64,000 nucleotides of DNA from Kineosporia corallincola (GCF_018499875.1 NZ_JAHBAY010000002.1:248001-312000), one strand, 5' to 3'. Positions 16,753-26,220 are shown, numbered from the stretch's first letter. The notes: generated by a model not told the origin, from the sequence alone. Program-made: numbers and translations.

Positions 16753-17784
16753 ATGGCTGTTCGATATCCCCGCCCCCTGCGTCCTGGTGACCGGGTCGGC
16801 ATCACCTCTCCCTCCAGCGGCGTCCCCGACCAGTTGCGTCCCCGCCTGGACGTGGCGATCGCCGACGTGCGGGCCCACGGTTACGAGGTGGTCGTGGGCC
16901 GGTGCATGGACGGCGCCACTCACGTCAGCGCCCCCGCCGGCGAGCGCGCCGCCGAGCTGATGGCCATGCTCACCGACCCGGACATCCGCGCCGTGGTGCC
17001 GCCGTGGGGTGGGGAGACCGCGATCGACCTGCTGCCCCTGCTGGACTGGGAACGTCTGCGTGAGGCCGAGCCGACCTGGCTGGTCGGATTCTCCGACATG
17101 GCCACGATCCTGGCCCCGTTCACGCTGCTGACCGGAACGGCCAGCGTGCACGGCAACAACCTGATGGACACCCCCTACCGGACGCCCCAGGGTCTGCTGT
17201 CCTGGCTCGAGATCACCGCGGCCGCGCAGGGCGAGCCGTTCACGCAGGTTCCGCCCGGCCGCTACCGGCCCTCCAGCGAGTGGGTCGACTACGCCGGCCA
17301 TCCGCAGGTACGGGACCTGACGCTCTCGGCCGAGGGCGGCTGGAGGCGTCTGGACGGCGACGGCGACGTGCACGCCGAGGGCCGGCTGATCGGCGGCTGC
17401 ATCGAGACCCTCTGCAACCTCGCGGGCACCCGCTACCTCGACGCCACCACGTTCGCCGAGAGCCAGTCACCGCAGGGCCTGATCGTCTACGTCGAGGCCG
17501 CCGGGGACGACGCGGCCACCATCTGCCGCAACCTGCACGGCATGCGCCTGAACGGATTCTTCGACACCGCCACCGCGGTCCTGGTCGGGCGCACCTCGGC
17601 CCCCGCCATCGCCACTCTCACCCAGGACGAGGCGGTCATGGACGCCCTGGGCCGCCTCGGCGTCCCGATCATCGCCGACGTCGACTGCGGCCACGTGCAG
17701 CCGTACATGCCGATCGTCAACGGCGCCCACGGCCGGATCACGCACACCGCCACCGGCAGCGAACTCGTCCAGACCCTCACCTGA
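16753..17784 (+). CDS. S66-family LD-carboxypeptidase / MccF-like peptidase
   Basis: 343 residues. S66 landmarks: PRPLRPGDRVGITSPSSG at the N-terminus, the nucleophile elbow WLVGFSD (Ser), a Glu in GGCIETLCNL and a His in DVDCGHVQPYMP, forming the Ser-Glu-His triad. Members are cytoplasmic LD-carboxypeptidases of peptidoglycan recycling or MccF-type enzymes that inactivate microcin C-like peptidyl nucleotides. The sequence fits the MccF-like branch, but I cannot decide the substrate. No signal peptide. The next 540 bp hold no clear gene. Confidence 0.88.
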   Translation: MAVRYPRPLRPGDRVGITSPSSGVPDQLRPRLDVAIADVRAHGYEVVVGRCMDGATHVSAPAGERAAELMAMLTDPDIRAVVPPWGGETAIDLLPLLDWERLREAEPTWLVGFSDMATILAPFTLLTGTASVHGNNLMDTPYRTPQGLLSWLEITAAAQGEPFTQVPPGRYRPSSEWVDYAGHPQVRDLTLSAEGGWRRLDGDGDVHAEGRLIGGCIETLCNLAGTRYLDATTFAESQSPQGLIVYVEAAGDDAATICRNLHGMRLNGFFDTATAVLVGRTSAPAIATLTQDEAVMDALGRLGVPIIADVDCGHVQPYMPIVNGAHGRITHTATGSELVQTLT

Positions 17785-18327
17785 TCGTCCCCGCACCCGC
17801 CGGTCAGCAGCGGTCAGTGCGGGGACGCCCTCAGGACGGCGGGATCCGCCGGCTCCCGGCGGGTTTCGGGGGAGAGTTCAGTAGCGGTGGACCGAACGGC
17901 CCCAGCCCTGCGCGAACCTGCGGCTCCCGCGGGAACCGCGCTGGCCCGTGCGCCAGGCACCGCCGGGCTCACCCGGGTCACCGGGGGCGTGCCGCCGGTA
18001 GGGGTGAGGGTCACGCAGCGGCCAGGCCCGCAGCCCCGCCCGGTGATGACCACGTCGGCGCAGCCGCTCCAGCACACCGGGACGGAACCGCACCCGCGAG
18101 CGGTCCAGGACGACCGGGACCACGGAACGCGACAGGAGGGGACGGGGGACGAAACAGGTTCTGGGCATGCAGGTACACCGGCAATCATGAGAAGTCAGCA
18201 GGTCAGACATCAAGCACTCGCAAGACCTCACACCGAGTACAACGGCATGCCCTCCCGTTCTGCGCGGCTGTCCGGTAACTGCACCGTACGGGCCGACACC
18301 GATGTCGTTCCAGCGATTTTCCCCGGG
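17785..18327. other. Intergenic stretch with a weak small ORF
   Basis: About 540 bp without a convincing gene. On the minus strand a reading frame from 18168 (ATG) to 17878 would encode a 96-residue very basic protein (beginning MPRTCFVPRPLLS, ending SVHRY) with good third-position GC, but no ribosome site was found and the protein matches nothing I know. I give it low weight. The right end near 18230-18320 is less GC-rich. Confidence 0.35.
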
Positions 18328-19917
18328 TCAGACCGGATCAGATCTGCTGGAGGACGTCGGTGGGACGTCGGTGGGCAGCCGGCGCACACTGCCCACCGAC
18401 ACCGCGGCCAGCGACGCCAGCACGATCACCGCCGCGCACCCCAGCAAAGTGGCCCGGGTCCCCACCGCGTGAGCGGCCGGGCCCACCAGTGCCTCACCCA
18501 GCGGGATCGCCACGAACGAGCCGACCGCGTCGTACGAGTACACCCGCGACAGCGCCTGTCGCGGCACATGGGTCTGCAACGCCTGGTCCCAGGCGATTGC
18601 GAAGGTCTCCAGCACCACGCCCCCGGCCGCGAACGCCACCAGCAGCACCGCAAGCCGGGGACTCACCGCCAGCGCGAGCACCGGGACCGCCGTCAGCGCC
18701 ATCATCCCCACCCCGATCCCCAGCGCGTGCCGAGGCCGCCAGCGCAGGGCCAGCAGCGCCCCGCCGGCCAGCCCCACGGTCTGCGCCGCCACCACCAGGC
18801 CCCACGCCGCCCGCCCGAACGAGGCGTCCGCCACGACCGGCCCCAGCACCGTCGTGGCCCCCACGAACGCCGCGTTCAGCACACCGAACTGCGCCACGAC
18901 CACCCACACCCAGCGACGCCCGGAGAACTCCCGCCACCCCTCCCGCAGATCCCCCAGCACCGAGGCCCCACCCCGCTCGCCGGTGGACGCCTGTGCGTCG
19001 GTCGCGGGGGTTCGCGAGGCCGCCGGGCCGCAGGCCGGCAAACCCTCGCCGTCGCCGGGCCCTCCCGTGCCGGATGCTCGCTGGGACGTTTCGGGGGAGG
19101 TTCCGGTGGACGTCCGTGGTGAGCGGGACGGGGACGACGGAGCGTGGCGCATCGTGCGGGACATCACCGCGAACAGCGCTCCCGCGAGCGCGAATCCGGT
19201 TGCGTCGACGGCCAGGCCCCATCCCGGTCCGAGCGCGCCGACCAGGCCCGCGCCCACGGCGGCCCCCAGGATTCCCGCACCGTTGAGGCCCAGCCGCAGC
19301 AGGGCGTTGGCCGGGCGCAGCAGTTCCGGTGGCACGGTGTCGGGAACCAGGGCCGAGGACGCCGGCATGCTCACCGCGGCGACAGCTCCGTTGGCCACCC
19401 CCAGCACCATCAGCCACGGCACGGTGGCCTGGCCGGTCAGCACCAGAACGGCGACCGTGCTCTGGGTCAGCGCGGCCACGAGCGAGGTGCCGACCAGGAC
19501 CAGCTGACGCGGCAGCCGGTCGGCGACCACTCCTCCCAGCAGCAGCACCGCCACGTTCGCAACCGACCGGGAAGCCACCACCAGCCCGAGATCGGCGGCC
19601 GACCCGGTCAGGTCGAGCACCGCGAAGGCCAGCGCGATCGGGGCGACGGCATTGCCCAGGATCCCCGTCGTGCGCGCGGCCAGCAGCCACCGGAACGCGG
19701 CATACCGCAACGGTTCCCGCACTCCCAGCCCGCGCCCCCTCACCCCGGCGCCGAAAGCCCCGTCGCGATCGCCGATCACATCTGCGCCGCAGTCCCCGCT
19801 CAGGTGAGTGCCCACGTCACTCCGCACGTCACTCCGCACGGTGCCCCCGCCATCTGTCGTGTCGCCCGTCGTGCTGCCGGTCCTGCCGTCCCTCGCGTCA
19901 CCGGTGGTGCTGGTCAT
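18328..19917 (-). CDS. MFS transporter (EntS/TetA-like), coupled to ArsR regulator
   Basis: 529 residues from ATG 19917, whose ATGA overlaps the stop of the upstream ArsR gene; a longer in-frame start lies inside that gene and is rejected. A hydrophilic N-terminus of about 75 residues with TTGDxxDG repeats precedes the first helix (FRWLLAARTTGILGNAVAPIAL). About twelve membrane segments follow, with the motif GGVVADRLPRQL and a long Ser/Thr-rich cytoplasmic loop between helices 6 and 7. It resembles the MFS_3 exporters of siderophores and macrolides. Substrate unknown; expression is expected to follow the ArsR sensor. Confidence 0.85.
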   Translation of the reverse strand: MTSTTGDARDGRTGSTTGDTTDGGGTVRSDVRSDVGTHLSGDCGADVIGDRDGAFGAGVRGRGLGVREPLRYAAFRWLLAARTTGILGNAVAPIALAFAVLDLTGSAADLGLVVASRSVANVAVLLLGGVVADRLPRQLVLVGTSLVAALTQSTVAVLVLTGQATVPWLMVLGVANGAVAAVSMPASSALVPDTVPPELLRPANALLRLGLNGAGILGAAVGAGLVGALGPGWGLAVDATGFALAGALFAVMSRTMRHAPSSPSRSPRTSTGTSPETSQRASGTGGPGDGEGLPACGPAASRTPATDAQASTGERGGASVLGDLREGWREFSGRRWVWVVVAQFGVLNAAFVGATTVLGPVVADASFGRAAWGLVVAAQTVGLAGGALLALRWRPRHALGIGVGMMALTAVPVLALAVSPRLAVLLVAFAAGGVVLETFAIAWDQALQTHVPRQALSRVYSYDAVGSFVAIPLGEALVGPAAHAVGTRATLLGCAAVIVLASLAAVSVGSVRRLPTDVPPTSSSRSDPV

Positions 19918-20447
19918 GAGCGGCGCACCGGGAACAACGCGGCGGTCATCGACACCGGGGAAGTGCCCGGAGCCCGGGGTGGACGGGCCCGTTCGTGCAG
20001 CATCGCCGATGCCTGGCCGACCAGAGCCACGACGTGACGCCAGGTCTGCGCGTCCACCCACACCTCGGCGTCGGTCGATGTCTGGAGCCCGGGCGCTCGC
20101 TGCTGCGAGCGCCGCACCAGTTCCGCGGCCAGGGCCTCCACATAGGCAGCCCGCTCGTCCGCGCCCTCCCCGATCGGTCCGGGGGTGTGGGCGTCATCCA
20201 CCTGGAACGGGCGGGCCGAGGAGTCGTGCCGATACCGCTTGGCCTGCCCACCCCGCAGACGCACCACCTCCACGACGTGCACCAGGCCGGCCCGTTCCAG
20301 CACCCGCAGGTGATAACTGACGCCGGCCTGCGACAGGTCCAGTTCGCGGCCGGCCTCGGCCGCGCTCATTGCGGTGCCGGTCAGCAGGGACAGCAGACGT
20401 AACCGCACAGGATGGGCCAGAGCCCGCAGTTGTTCGAGGGAAGACAC
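19914..20447 (-). CDS. ArsR-family (HTH_20) transcriptional regulator
   Basis: The domain begins SSLEQLRALAHPVRLRLLSLLTG and contains AMSAAEAGRELDLSQAGVSYHLRVLERAGLV, a winged helix of the ArsR type, then VVEVVRLRGGQAKRYRH. I place the start at GTG 20447 because the conserved fold begins there; the frame is open to 20777 but the extra part looks random. The metal-binding ELCVC motif is absent, so this is more likely a non-metal sensor. A C-terminal helical region (residues 90-170) may bind the ligand. It probably controls its own operon with the MFS exporter. Confidence 0.82.
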   Translation of the reverse strand: MSSLEQLRALAHPVRLRLLSLLTGTAMSAAEAGRELDLSQAGVSYHLRVLERAGLVHVVEVVRLRGGQAKRYRHDSSARPFQVDDAHTPGPIGEGADERAAYVEALAAELVRRSQQRAPGLQTSTDAEVWVDAQTWRHVVALVGQASAMLHERARPPRAPGTSPVSMTAALFPVRRS

Positions 20448-20717
20448 CTGCGGAGCGTCGCAGTGGCCACCGGCACCGTCAAACAAGTCTTTGGGGGTTG
20501 GGGGAGGCGGGTCTGAGGAACATCTGTTCCAGATCGTGCGCCGAGGCCTTTCTTTGATTCGCTCGGGAGCCCGAACGCGGTGCGGAGCTACGCGATCGCG
20601 ATCGGGAAAGTCGCCCAACGCGTCGATGAGGGGCTGCGCTGTCCTGGATGAACTGGTGCGTGGAGCGGGGGGACGACGGGTCGCACCTCTGGACTCTGAC
20701 ACCCCGGTGCATTCTGA

Positions 20718-21313
20718 ATGGTCAGGGCAGATGCTGGTGCGCTGCGGCCGAAGGCGACCTACGCGCTGATCAGCCACCGGACCCGTGCCGACTCCTCTTC
20801 GCCGGAGATGAAGTCGTCGAAGGCAGCCAGGGTCCTGGCGCAGGTGAAGACCGGCTCACGGGGCAAGTTCTCGACGCGGTTCGTCGTGCCGCTGCGCTGG
20901 CGGCATGATCACCTGATCGAGGTCGGAAAGTGAAGAGCTCCGACCTGGTCCATCAAAGGGCCGACCGGCTCGACTGGCTCACCGTCACCCCGCCCCGGCC
21001 GGACCTCGGGCTGGGCACCGACATGGTCCACGCCGGTTCGACGGTTCGGGTCGTCGTCAGTGGGCTGCGGACCCGCACCAAGTACGTGGCGTTCAGCAGC
21101 AAGACCCGCACCAACGCATCGGATCCATCGATCGGCGGGGGCGCGGATCCGCCCGCAGTAGGTTCTGGTCGAACCGATGTCAACGGCCGCGCAAGCATCA
21201 AGATCACCATTGCCCACGACTGGTGTCAGGATCATCTGATCGAGGTCAAGAAGAAAAAGGGCGGGAACGTCGCCGTTCAAGGTGCTGACGCCTGGCTCAC
21301 TGTTGTGCGCTGA
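20718..21313 (+). pseudogene. Frameshifted remnant of a protein with repeated Ig-like domains
   Basis: Two reading frames meet at 20930-20933. The first (stop at 20933) carries LRPKATYALISHRTR ... RGKFSTRFVVPLRWRHDHLIEVGK. The second (GTG 20930 to 21313) continues with KSSDLVHQRADRLDWLTVTPP and then a second unit with LRTRTKYVAFSSKTR ... NGRASIKITIAHDW and QDHLIEVKKKK. The two units align from start to end (RxKATY/RTKY, the Gly-rich turn, DHLIEV, a closing DxxLTV), so an ancestral tandem of beta-sandwich domains of about 110 residues was split by a one-base frameshift. No signal peptide or start of the full gene is visible. Confidence 0.55.
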
Positions 21314-23254
21314 CACCCGGCAGGGCGACGCTGACGTGAGCGGCGCCCTGCTGCCGTAACTCGTTCGCCATGACTTCTCCCTCGACTTGCATGGTCACGG
21401 TGTCGCGGTTGTGTCGTTTCCGCGCAAGCCGGCCCACGATGGTCACGGCCGCCGTTTCTGACGGTTCCGGGCAGGGACGAGTCCCTGACGGCGCCAAGGC
21501 TCGCCCCCGCACTCCCGGTCGGCTGATCACCGAGTGCGCCGGGACAAAGCGTGATGTGGCGCGTGACGGGCCCGGAGACGCCACGCCTTGACTCACCGCG
21601 GTCCGGGGCGCCAACCCGGTCGGTGCTGCCTCGGTGCGCTCGCCGACTTCCCAGGTCCGGCCTTTCGGCGAAGCGCCTTCCCTCACGCCCTCTGATCTGG
21701 GGCCTTGCAGTAGCGGCCCGGTTCTTCACACCGGACGGATCCCCGCCGCTCGCAGGCGCTTCATGCCTCCGCTGACGCGTTTCCGCGAGCGGCCCTGGTG
21801 ATGTCGCGCCCCGAGCCTCCACCGAACAGCATGAACTTAATATCGCTTGCACGTCGCGACTAATAAAAACACGTGCCGCGATTCGATTTTCAAGAGGTCG
21901 TCAAACTTGCTATCGAGAAGGAAACTTCTAGCTAGTTGATATGCCAGGGGTTGATCAAGGAGCGCCTGGTGGGCGGGGAGTGGCTACGGGTGCCTGACGC
22001 GAATGCTCGGGCAGGCCAGGGACTGGGGCAACTCCCGGGCCCGCTGCCTTCTGTTGTGCCTCGACGGGGCCCTGACCAGCGCCGGGCGCTGGTCAGGGAG
22101 CTCGATCGGCCGCAGCTTCCTGATTGCCGGGCCTCGTGCTTGTGGTCCCGGCATCAGGAGGCTGCGGGTCGCTGGCCCGAGGGTAGTGTCCGGCCTGGTC
22201 GTGTCACGCATCCCGCCGTGCCCCGGATCCTGCGGCCAGGCAGAGCCCCGCATCACGACGCGGCGCGAGAGATCACCCGAGGAGTGATGCCAGAAGCGGC
22301 GTCCGGGGGATGGGGGCCCTGAAGTCCGCACCAGCCGGAGCCGCACGGTGGTGGCCGGGCGCAGTCCACGACGTGGACGAACCTGGGCCTCGACGTCACA
22401 CACCTCACGCACCGTTCGATCATCATGACGCGATGCGTCAGCACCGGGTGTCGACCGGACGCTCAGGGAACTCCAGCGCCCGAAGGACACTCCCCCGGAA
22501 AATCCGGAGAACGCCGCTGACAGAACATTGGATCCACTCCAGACGGTGAGGGTGAAGATCCCTGGCGGGCCTCGCCCCACCGCTGCCGATGTCTGGTCTT
22601 CGTACGTCATCGCCCGGGCAGACTCCCCTGATGCGTTACCCGGGGCATGTCCCGAACGGGGAGCGGCGACCGGCTGCACCGTCGGCGCAACCCCTGGGCC
22701 GTACACATGGGACCGTCCGGCGAGCGCAACGACCCATCGCCACCGTGGTGCCGGGCTCTTGCGCGATCTTGATGTCGTCCAGGATCTGGTGGGGACCGAT
22801 CCGGACTGACCCGTCTTCGGAGAAGATAGGCACCTGGCCGCGGCGAGAGCGTCCATCTGCCGCTGCAAGTTCGCGGCCTTGTTCGAGGCCCGCTGATAGA
22901 CCGCGTCCGCTCTGACGGTAGTACTCGGTCTCGACGTACCCGTAGAGACGGCCTACCGGTCTTGGTCTGCTGGGCACTCCTCTGCCCTTGGGGCGCGGCC
23001 TAGGAGTTCCGGGCCCGGTGACGGTGCCGACTCGGGTGTGGACGAACTCGGGCAGCAGATTCTCGACGCGGTTCGTCGTGCCGCTGCGCCGGCGGCCTGA
23101 TCACCTGATCGAGGTCGGGAAGGTCAGTCGCGCTCCCGTGTTCCTGGTCGTGATCGGCGGTGGAGGCCTGGTGGTCGGCCGGGCGAAGGTCCCGGGTGCG
23201 GGGTCCGAAGATCCTTTCTAGATGTTGTGTCGGCGTGTCGCGATGGTCCCAGAT
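21314..23254. other. 1.9-kb gene-poor stretch with an AT-rich patch
   Basis: No gene is supported here. Frames exist but show no family pattern and poor codon bias. The segment 21826-21940 is clearly richer in A and T than the surroundings (for example AATAAAAACACG), unlike neighbouring genes. A minus-strand frame 22636-22977 starting MPSRPRPVGRLYGYVETEYY has a more protein-like first 80 residues, and another at 21297-21686 ends VSVALPGVSAQQ; neither is recognised. Together with the pseudogene on the left and a repeat fragment on the right, this looks like eroded accessory DNA. Confidence 0.5.
23060..23128 (+). repeat. Partial second copy of the Ig-like domain sequence
   Basis: The DNA from TTCTCGACGCGGTTCGTCGT onward repeats 20869-20935 with only a few changes, encoding FSTRFVVPLRRRPDHLIEVGK here and FSTRFVVPLRWRHDHLIEVGK there. 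Only the end of the domain is present and the reading frame then runs into unrelated sequence. The direct repeat of about 65-70 bp, 2.2 kb apart, points to duplication followed by decay. Confidence 0.75.
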
Positions 23255-23269
23255 GTAGCGTCGCAAGCT

Positions 23270-23390
23270 CCGGTTCGGTGGCGCCCGCTCAGGGTAGCGA
23301 TCGAGGTAACAGGGAATCCGGTGTGAGTCCGGAACTGCCCCGCAACGGTGAGGTCCCCTCTCGGGGCCGCAGTCCGATACCTGCCGGGAA
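23270..23390 (+). promoter_or_regulatory. Cobalamin (B12) riboswitch
   Basis: The leader shows the conserved core in order: ACAGGGAATCCGGTGTGAGT (23309-23328), CCGGAACTGCCCCGCAACGG, a variable hairpin (GGTCCCCTCTCGGGGCC), and the closing AGTCCGATACCTGCCGGG. This is the classical AdoCbl aptamer order (GGGAA...GGTG...CCGGxxCTGxCCCGCAACxG...AGxCxGAxACCTGCC). It precedes nrdD by about 60 bp. Binding of cobalamin should lower expression of the downstream operon. Boundaries are approximate because I placed them by eye. Confidence 0.92.
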
Positions 23391-23415
23391 CGCCCGCACC
23401 GTGAGGGTGCGGGCG
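23391..23415 (+). terminator. Riboswitch expression-platform hairpin
   Basis: CGCCCGCACC and GGTGCGGGCG form a perfect 10-bp stem with a GTGAG loop, directly after the aptamer and followed by TCCTTCGTT. It sits between the riboswitch and the nrdD ribosome site (GGGAGGG at 23439), so it is probably the cobalamin-controlled terminator. Confidence 0.75.
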
Positions 23416-23449
23416 TCCTTCGTTCCGGACGCCTCGTGGGAGGGCCGAC

Positions 23450-25321
23450 ATGACGCACCAGCACGCGCACCACCGTGCGCACACCAGCATGATCAATGCC
23501 GTGGACTCGGTGAGCGAGTATCTCGAGCGCAGCGACTGGCGGGTGAACGCCAATGCCAATCAAGGGTATTCGCTGGGTGGGCTGATCCTGAACACGGCCG
23601 GGAAGGTGGTCGCGAACTACTGGCTCGAGCAGGTGTACCCGCCGCAGGTGGGGCTGGCGCACCGGGAGGGCGACCTGCACATCCACGACCTGGACATGCT
23701 GGCCGGGTACTGCGCGGGCTGGTCGTTGCGCACCCTGCTCCAGGAAGGCTTCAGCGGGGTGCCCGGGCAGATCGACTCGGGTGCACCGCAGCACTTCTCC
23801 TCCGCGGCCGGGCAGATCGTGAACTTCCTGGGAACCCTCCAGAACGAGTGGGCCGGCGCGCAGGCGTTCAGCTCGTTCGACACCTACATGGCGCCGTTCG
23901 TGCGCAAGGACACCATGACGTACGAGCAGGTCTACCAGTGCATGCAGGAGATGGTGCACAACCTGAACGTGCCCTCCCGCTGGGGCACGCAGACCCCGTT
24001 CACGAACCTGACATTCGACTGGACCTGCCCCCACGACCTGGCCGGCCAGGTGCCGTTCGTCGGCGGCCGGGAGATGCCCTTCACCTACGGCGACCTCCAG
24101 GCCGAGATGGACCTGATCAACCGCGCCTACATCGAGGTGATGGCCGCCGGCGACGCGACCGGGCGGGTGTTCACGTTCCCCATCCCGACCTACAACATCA
24201 CCGCGGACTTCGACTGGGACAGCCCCAACAGCGAGCGGCTGTTCGCGATGACGGCCAAGTACGGACTGCCGTACTTCCAGAACTTCATCAACTCCGAGCT
24301 GGAACCGGGCATGATCCGCTCGATGTGCTGCCGGCTGCAACTGGACCTGACCGAGCTGCTCAAGCGCGGCAACGGCCTGTTCGGCAGCGCCGAGCAGACC
24401 GGGTCGCTGGGCGTGGTCACGATCAACTGCGCCCGCCTGGGACACCTGCACGCCGGCGACGAGCCCGCCCTGCTCAAGGCCCTGGACCGGCTGCTGGGCC
24501 TGGCCCGCGACAGCCTGGAGATCAAGCGCGTCACCGTGCAAGACCTCATCGACGGCGGCCTGTTCCCTTACACGAAAAGGTATCTCGGAACCCTGACCAA
24601 CCACTTCTCGACGATCGGCGTGAACGGCGTCAACGAGATGATCCGCAACTTCACCCACGACGCCCACGACATCACCCACCCCCAGGGCCACGCGCTCGCG
24701 CTGCGGCTGCTGGATCACGTGCGCGAGCGCATGCTCCAGTTCCAGGAACAGACCGGGCACCTGTACAACCTGGAGGCCACCCCGGCCGAGGGCACCACGT
24801 ACCGGTTCGCGAAGGAGGACCGCGCCCGCTTCCCCGGCATCCTCCAGGCCGGCACTGACACCCACCCGTACTACACGAACTCCTCCCAGCTGCCGGCCGG
24901 GTTCACCGACGACCCGTTCGAGGCCCTGGAACGCCAGGACGAACTCCAGACCCGCTACACCGGCGGCACCGTGCTGCACCTGTACATGTCCGAGCGGATC
25001 TCCACCCCGCAGGCCTGCCGGTCGCTGGTGCGGCGCTCGCTGGAACGCTTCCGCCTGCCGTATCTGACCGTCACCCCGACGTTCTCGATCTGCCCGGCGC
25101 ACGGCTACCTCGCCGGTGAGCACACCGTCTGCCCGACCTGCGGCGGTGGCTGCGAGGTGTGGACACGGGTGATGGGCTACCACCGGCCGGTCTCGTCGTT
25201 CAACATCGGCAAGAAGGGCGAGCACGGCGAGCGCATCCCCTTCCTCGAGCCGTTCATCGAGCCCGCCATCGAGACCAGCACCCCGGCTGCGTCGTTCGTT
25301 CCGATGGTGGCGCGGCCGTGA
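23450..25321 (+). CDS. nrdD: Anaerobic (class III) ribonucleoside-triphosphate reductase
   Basis: 623 residues. The enzyme makes dNTPs from NTPs without oxygen using a glycyl radical. Seen here: EGDLHIHDLD in the N-terminal part, active-site cysteines in IRSMCCRLQLD (residues 293-294) and NCARLGH, the C-terminal zinc site CPAHGY (Cys548) with CPTC and GGC (Cys561, 564, 568), and the glycyl-radical loop RVMGYHRP with Gly576 as the likely radical site. There is no N-terminal ATP-cone, which shorter NrdD enzymes also lack. ATG 23450 has GGGAGGG upstream. It overlaps nrdG by 4 bp and follows a cobalamin riboswitch, so it should be expressed when B12 is low. Confidence 0.95.
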   Translation: MTHQHAHHRAHTSMINAVDSVSEYLERSDWRVNANANQGYSLGGLILNTAGKVVANYWLEQVYPPQVGLAHREGDLHIHDLDMLAGYCAGWSLRTLLQEGFSGVPGQIDSGAPQHFSSAAGQIVNFLGTLQNEWAGAQAFSSFDTYMAPFVRKDTMTYEQVYQCMQEMVHNLNVPSRWGTQTPFTNLTFDWTCPHDLAGQVPFVGGREMPFTYGDLQAEMDLINRAYIEVMAAGDATGRVFTFPIPTYNITADFDWDSPNSERLFAMTAKYGLPYFQNFINSELEPGMIRSMCCRLQLDLTELLKRGNGLFGSAEQTGSLGVVTINCARLGHLHAGDEPALLKALDRLLGLARDSLEIKRVTVQDLIDGGLFPYTKRYLGTLTNHFSTIGVNGVNEMIRNFTHDAHDITHPQGHALALRLLDHVRERMLQFQEQTGHLYNLEATPAEGTTYRFAKEDRARFPGILQAGTDTHPYYTNSSQLPAGFTDDPFEALERQDELQTRYTGGTVLHLYMSERISTPQACRSLVRRSLERFRLPYLTVTPTFSICPAHGYLAGEHTVCPTCGGGCEVWTRVMGYHRPVSSFNIGKKGEHGERIPFLEPFIEPAIETSTPAASFVPMVARP

Positions 25322-25971
25322 GTGACCGGGACCGGGCCAGTGACCGCGACAGTGACCGGGACGGTGCGGGGCTGGTGATCGGGGGCTGGTCGCGGCTGTC
25401 CACGTGTGACTGGCCGGGCCGGCTGGTCACCACGGTGTTCACCCAGGGGTGCCCGTGGCGCTGCGGTTACTGCCACAACCGCGAGCTTCTGGACGCGCGC
25501 GCGCCCGGTTCGGTGCGCTGGCGCCGGGTTCTGGAGCATCTGGAACGGCGGCGCGGCCTGCTCGACGGGGTGGTGTTCTCCGGGGGTGAGCCGCTGCTCC
25601 AGCCGGGTCTGGGTGCGGCGATGCGCCAGGTGCGCCGGCTCGGGTTCGGGGTCGGGTTGCACACCGGCGGCGCGTTCCCGCGGCGGCTGGGTCACTTGGT
25701 GGACGCCGGTCTGCTCGACTGGGTGGGTTTCGACATCAAGTCCGCGCCCGGCGCCTACGACCGGATCACGGCCACCGCGAACAGTGCCGCGCCCGCGCTG
25801 CGCTCGCTGGCGCTGGTCCGGGCCGGCGGGGTGGCGGTGCAGACCAGGACGACGATCGACCCGGATCTGCTCGACGCCGGTGACCTGGCGCGGCTGAGGC
25901 ACTGGCTGTCCCAGCAACGGCTGAACGGGCACGTGTGGCAGCAGGCCCGGCCGGTCACCGAGACCGGTTGA
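25318..25971 (+). CDS. nrdG: Anaerobic ribonucleotide reductase activating protein (radical SAM)
   Basis: 217 residues from GTG 25318 (GTGA overlap with nrdD). After a short Asp/Arg repeat at the N-terminus comes GGWSRLSTCDWPGRLVTTVF and the radical-SAM cysteine motif CPWRCGYCHN, which holds a 4Fe-4S cluster, then the GGE motif in VVFSGGEPLLQPG. It removes a hydrogen from the glycyl loop of NrdD using SAM and a reductant. The form GWSRLSTCDWPG is typical of activators paired with the archaeal-type NrdD. It is the last gene of the operon; a hairpin follows at 26040. Confidence 0.93.
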   Translation: MSDRDRASDRDSDRDGAGLVIGGWSRLSTCDWPGRLVTTVFTQGCPWRCGYCHNRELLDARAPGSVRWRRVLEHLERRRGLLDGVVFSGGEPLLQPGLGAAMRQVRRLGFGVGLHTGGAFPRRLGHLVDAGLLDWVGFDIKSAPGAYDRITATANSAAPALRSLALVRAGGVAVQTRTTIDPDLLDAGDLARLRHWLSQQRLNGHVWQQARPVTETG

Positions 25972-26039
25972 GGCCGACCGAAATCGGCTGAGGCCGGCTG
26001 CCCGCCCGGTGACGCTGCGCTGACGAGGCTGAGCCGTGA

Positions 26040-26076
26040 CCTGTCCTGCCCGGTCTCCCGGACCGGGTGGGACAGG
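26040..26076 (+). terminator. Terminator after nrdDG
   Basis: Imperfect long stem: CCTGTCC and CCCGGTC on the left pair with GACCGGG and GGGACAGG on the right around TCCCG. It is 70 bp after the nrdG stop. Confidence 0.7.
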
Positions 26077-26220
26077 CCCGCCTCTTCGTTCTCGAACCGC
26101 ACCCGAGGGCGTCCCCAGGTGGTCGGCCGTGCCCGATTCGGTACCGAAAAACTGCAACAGAAAAGGGTTCACACGATCGCGGGATTTTTGTTCGTCACAC
26201 TCCGCCCCGAACCGCCTCTA

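Noticed and set aside
19918..20061. Extended N-terminus for the MFS transporter
   Set aside because: It would run inside the ArsR gene. The ATGA overlap at 19914-19917 gives a normal coupled start and the extra residues look random.
22636..22977. Minus-strand ORF beginning MPSRPRPVGRLYGYVETEYY
   Set aside because: The first part looks protein-like, but the second half is random, no ribosome site is seen and no family matches. It is mentioned within the gene-poor region only.
23000..25225. Minus-strand frame of about 740 codons opposite nrdD
   Set aside because: It has no recognisable fold and mirrors the codon structure of nrdD, which carries every expected catalytic motif.
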